Positions 5,811-7,831 of a stretch of DNA of 7,831 nt are shown here, in pieces. Both the position numbers and the translations under genes were made by a program. The notes beneath the pieces were generated by a model, which was given only the letters and a program-made list of their open reading frames with translations, did no database searches and had not been told where the DNA came from. The stretch comes from CAYZJV01 sp964616275 (GTDB taxonomy: Bacteria; Spirochaetota; Spirochaetia; Sphaerochaetales; Sphaerochaetaceae): contig CAZTUL010000088.1 of the NCBI GenBank assembly GCA_964616275.1, positions 1 through 7,831 on the forward strand. The letters are read 5' to 3'. Position 1 is the stretch's first letter. Every line of letters starts with the position of its first letter.

Positions 5811-5839
5811 GCCCGGGTTTTGTTTTACTTGACCTGGGC
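5811..5839 (+). other. Intercistronic hairpin after binding-protein gene
   Basis: GCCCGGG (5811-5817) pairs with CCTGGGC (5833-5839) over seven pairs including one G-U, with a 15-base T-rich loop. No T-run follows the second arm, so full termination is unlikely. Its position between the binding-protein and permease genes matches the mRNA-stabilising stem-loops known from malE-malF-type operons, which raise binding-protein output relative to the permeases. Confidence 0.6.
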
Positions 5840-5865
5840 TGTATCATTGAGGGAGACTAAGAGCC

Positions 5866-6777
5866 ATGGGAAATTTACGTTTGATTCGCCAAGATAGAAG
5901 ATTTCGTCCACAGCAACAAACGCTTGGAATTATTTTCATCATTCCTATGGTTGCCTTTCTACTCGTATTTGTAGTCTATCCCGTATTGTACAATATTTTC
6001 TTAAGCTTCACGAATGCACGATTGATAAAAAAAGATTACTCGTTCATCAACTTTGATAACTATAAAAAGATTTTTACTGATCTCAGATTTCTTACATACG
6101 TTAAAAACACAGTTGTGTGGACAGTGGCATCAGTTATTGGTCAACTCTCACTCGGGTTGATGATAGCTTTAATGATCAATAGAAAGAGTTCTGGAACTGG
6201 TTTACGCAGCTTCCTCCTCATTCCATATGTAGTTCCTGCCGTTGCTATTGCACTGGTAACTAAATGGGTTATGAATGGGGATTATGGTATCATTAGCTAC
6301 TGGTTTCAAACTCTTGGTCTCATTGAACACAGACAATCACCATTAGCAATTCCGGGAAGTGCGATGGCGGTCCTCGTAATAGTAAATGTATGGAGGTCAT
6401 ATCCATTCCCTATGCTCATCTACTGGGCAACTTTGAAGGGTATAGATAAAGAACTTTATGAAGCAGCAAGTGTCGACGGAGCTGGAACAATTCAATCTTT
6501 TCTCCATATTACACTCCCTCATTTGAGAGATACGACTATAGTTCTGGTAGTTCTTCGTATTGTCTGGACAGCAACGTATTTTGATCTACCCTGGCTCATC
6601 ACGGGTGGAGGCCCCGCTGGGTCCACGACCCATCTGCCCATTATGATATATCAGGCTTCATTTGGTACTTTTCAGACTGGGTATGCTTCCAGCTTATCAG
6701 TTATCCTTGGTTTAAGCCTTTTTCTCTGTGTAGTTTTCTATGTAAGAAAAACAATTTCTAACGATTCGGGAAGATAG
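5866..6777 (+). CDS. ABC sugar-type permease, MalF/UgpA-like
   Basis: This 303-residue inner-membrane subunit has six likely membrane segments (about 20-47, 83-104, 114-135, 166-186, 222-245 and 274-294). The cytoplasmic coupling loop has the EAA motif at 199-220 (EAASVDGAGTIQSFLHITLP), which docks on the ATPase. The segment WLITGGGPAGST (243-254) is typical of the MalF-like partner in this importer class. The start ATG at 5866 is preceded by AGGGAG with a slightly long 10-base spacing, which may keep its translation below that of the binding protein. It ends 10 bases before the second permease gene, and the two should form a heterodimeric channel. Confidence 0.93.
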   Translation: MGNLRLIRQDRRFRPQQQTLGIIFIIPMVAFLLVFVVYPVLYNIFLSFTNARLIKKDYSFINFDNYKKIFTDLRFLTYVKNTVVWTVASVIGQLSLGLMIALMINRKSSGTGLRSFLLIPYVVPAVAIALVTKWVMNGDYGIISYWFQTLGLIEHRQSPLAIPGSAMAVLVIVNVWRSYPFPMLIYWATLKGIDKELYEAASVDGAGTIQSFLHITLPHLRDTTIVLVVLRIVWTATYFDLPWLITGGGPAGSTTHLPIMIYQASFGTFQTGYASSLSVILGLSLFLCVVFYVRKTISNDSGR

Positions 6778-6781
6778 GAGA
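6776..6781 (+). promoter_or_regulatory. Ribosome binding site overlapping previous stop codon
   Basis: AGGAGA overlaps the TAG stop of the first permease gene and lies 6 bases before ATG at 6788. This suggests translational coupling of the two permease subunits, which are needed in equal amounts. Confidence 0.75.
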
Positions 6782-6787
6782 CAAAGA

Positions 6788-7630
6788 ATGAAAAAAGGAA
6801 TCCTTTATTCCATTCAAAAAAACTTCTGGTACCTAATTTTTGTGCTTATGGTAATGGTGTTAGTTGGATTTCCACTTTTCTGGATGGCTTCTAGTTCTTT
6901 CAAGCCCTCTGTTGAACTATTCAAGAGTCCTCCCCTGATTCTTCCCGAAACACCAACCTTGCATTGGTACATGAGTGCATTTAGCGATTCAACGGTAATT
7001 CGATATTTTATAAATAGTCTCATCGTTTCCTTAAGTACCATGGGAATAAACATTGTAATCGCGACGCTCGGTGCATATAGTCTCGCTCGGTTTAGTTATA
7101 GAGGTCGACGATTCATCACCGCAGCCATACTTTCTGCATATTGTATTCCTCCTATCATGCTCATGATTCCGTTGTATCGAATTATTGCCGGTATGGGGAT
7201 GAATTCTAGCTACGCTGGTGTAGTGTTAGGGCATCTCACACTCACCCTTCCGTTCTGTGTATGGATTCTAATACCTTTTTTCAGAAAAGTGCCAAAAGAA
7301 ATGGAGGAAGCGGCAATAATAGATGGTGCCTCTGCCTTCAATGTATTCTGGTGTATAATATTACCGGTTTGCATACCTGGTATCCTCAGCGCTGGTATCA
7401 TGGTGTTCATTCTATCATGGAATGAATACTTACTTTCAAGTGTTCTTGTTATGAGTGACACAATGAAAACCTTAACTGTTGGTCTTGCAAATTATATTAG
7501 TTCAACAGAAATCGACTGGGGCACTATTATGGCACTCGGAACAGCCACTACTCTTCCGATAGTCATCATGTTCTCTGCTATACAGAAATACTTCGTTGAA
7601 GGTCTCACGGCAGGAGCGGTAAAAGGATAA
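6788..7630 (+). CDS. ABC sugar-type permease, MalG/UgpE-like
   Basis: This 280-residue inner-membrane subunit has about six membrane segments. The N-terminal segment (14-36) is followed by the periplasmic stretch SSFKPSVELFKSPP (36-49), typical of MalG-like proteins. The EAA motif lies at 174-193 (EAAIIDGASAFNVFWCIILP), with the downstream WNEYLL segment (211-216) also usual for this subfamily. Length and C-terminus (FVEGLTAGAVKG) are normal, so the gene is complete. It pairs with the preceding permease. No ATP-binding subunit follows before the terminator, so the importer probably borrows a shared MsmK/UgpC-type ATPase encoded elsewhere; this is known for many such cassettes, but here it is inferred. 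Confidence 0.94.
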   Translation: MKKGILYSIQKNFWYLIFVLMVMVLVGFPLFWMASSSFKPSVELFKSPPLILPETPTLHWYMSAFSDSTVIRYFINSLIVSLSTMGINIVIATLGAYSLARFSYRGRRFITAAILSAYCIPPIMLMIPLYRIIAGMGMNSSYAGVVLGHLTLTLPFCVWILIPFFRKVPKEMEEAAIIDGASAFNVFWCIILPVCIPGILSAGIMVFILSWNEYLLSSVLVMSDTMKTLTVGLANYISSTEIDWGTIMALGTATTLPIVIMFSAIQKYFVEGLTAGAVKG

Positions 7631-7646
7631 TCTCTCAGGAATCAAT

Positions 7647-7684
7647 GTAGAGCAACTTTGGTTATGGTTGCTCTACCAATTTTT
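7647..7684 (+). terminator. Intrinsic terminator of aldolase-ABC operon
   Basis: A perfect 10-bp stem, GTAGAGCAAC (7647-7656) with GTTGCTCTAC (7667-7676), has a 10-base loop and is followed by CAA and TTTTT (7680-7684). It sits 16 bases after the last permease stop. The opposite strand has no good T-run after the stem, so it is mainly a plus-strand terminator, though it lies between convergent genes. Confidence 0.9.
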
Positions 7685-7703
7685 AAATTACTGTAATGCC
7701 CCT

Positions 7704-7831
7704 CTATGTACGAGACATCATATCGTGCAAGCCACCACCGTTTTCAACCTGAGTGAAACCTAACTGTTTTAGAATCCGAACACCATAACTTGAACGAGCT
7801 CCCGATGCACAATAGAGTATAATCTTTCTAT
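7704..7831 (-). CDS. Rhodanese-domain protein, C-terminal fragment (partial)
   Basis: The last 41 codons of a minus-strand gene are visible, running off the right edge and ending with TAG at 7704-7706. The sequence contains KIILYCASGARSSYGV, the rhodanese active-site loop: the catalytic Cys (codon 7809-7811) starts a CxxGxR-type loop that binds the transferred sulfur or anionic substrate. The end VENGGGLHDMM resembles the closing strand and helix of single-domain rhodaneses. Such proteins carry sulfane sulfur from donors such as thiosulfate to thiol acceptors, in the cytoplasm or periplasm; the missing N-terminus prevents a choice. It converges on the ABC operon and is not part of it. An arsenate-reductase or phosphatase-like variant of the fold is possible but less likely. 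Confidence 0.85.
   Translation of the reverse strand, partial: RKIILYCASGARSSYGVRILKQLGFTQVENGGGLHDMMSRT

Noticed and set aside
7687..7697. ATTACTGTAAT palindrome after the terminator
   Set aside because: It is only 11 bases, AT-rich, between convergent genes, and not repeated elsewhere in the window that I could see. Chance is the likely explanation.
1..7831. CRISPR arrays, insertion sequences, tRNA or rRNA genes, defence or phage genes
   Set aside because: No regularly spaced repeats, transposase-like frames, terminal inverted repeats, tRNA cloverleaf or rRNA stretches were seen. All long frames are metabolic, transport or regulatory.

Overview
The window looks like an accessory catabolic and uptake locus from a spirochaete-type bacterium, probably close to Sphaerochaeta. 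The call rests on the style of the solute-binding protein's signal peptide (a short hydrophobic core ending FA|AGSKE, without a lipobox Cys), on an ABC sugar-importer cassette with no ATPase gene of its own, and on a moderately AT-rich composition. No rRNA or other phylogenetic marker is present, so this assignment is an inference.

Layout. Positions 1-35 hold no recognisable gene. A GC-rich hairpin at 36-80 closes the minus-strand unit. That unit runs right to left as an IclR-family regulator (906-1688) followed by a TauE/SafE-type membrane permease (79-810, GTG start). A gene-free stretch of about 400 bases (1689-2093) is a divergent control region. It holds a sigma70-like promoter facing each way, three copies of the inverted repeat GGAAT-N4-ATTCC, a block with 6 G/C in 100 bases, and two further palindromes.

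The plus-strand unit encodes, in order: a class I pyruvate-type aldolase or lyase of the DHDPS/NAL family (2094-3011), an FAD-dependent oxidoreductase of the FAD_oxidored type (3030-4373), a periplasmic sugar-type binding protein (4451-5791), and two MalF/MalG-type permeases (5866-6777 and 6788-7630). It ends at a strong intrinsic terminator (7647-7684). Two small hairpins lie in the gaps on either side of the binding-protein gene. At the right edge, on the minus strand, is the 3' end of a rhodanese-domain protein (7704-7831) with an intact CxxGxR active-site loop.

How the genes may work together. The ABC importer, energised by an ATPase encoded elsewhere, brings in an unidentified carbohydrate-like or acidic solute. 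The FAD enzyme and the aldolase/lyase probably act on it or on its breakdown product. The IclR protein probably senses an intermediate and binds the GGAAT-N4-ATTCC sites, one of which sits at the predicted transcription start of the catabolic operon and one in its own leader. The DHDPS-like enzyme keeps the Schiff-base Lys and the catalytic Tyr but has Tyr where true DapA has its substrate-carboxylate Arg, so it is unlikely to be the lysine-biosynthesis enzyme. The substrate cannot be named from sequence alone.
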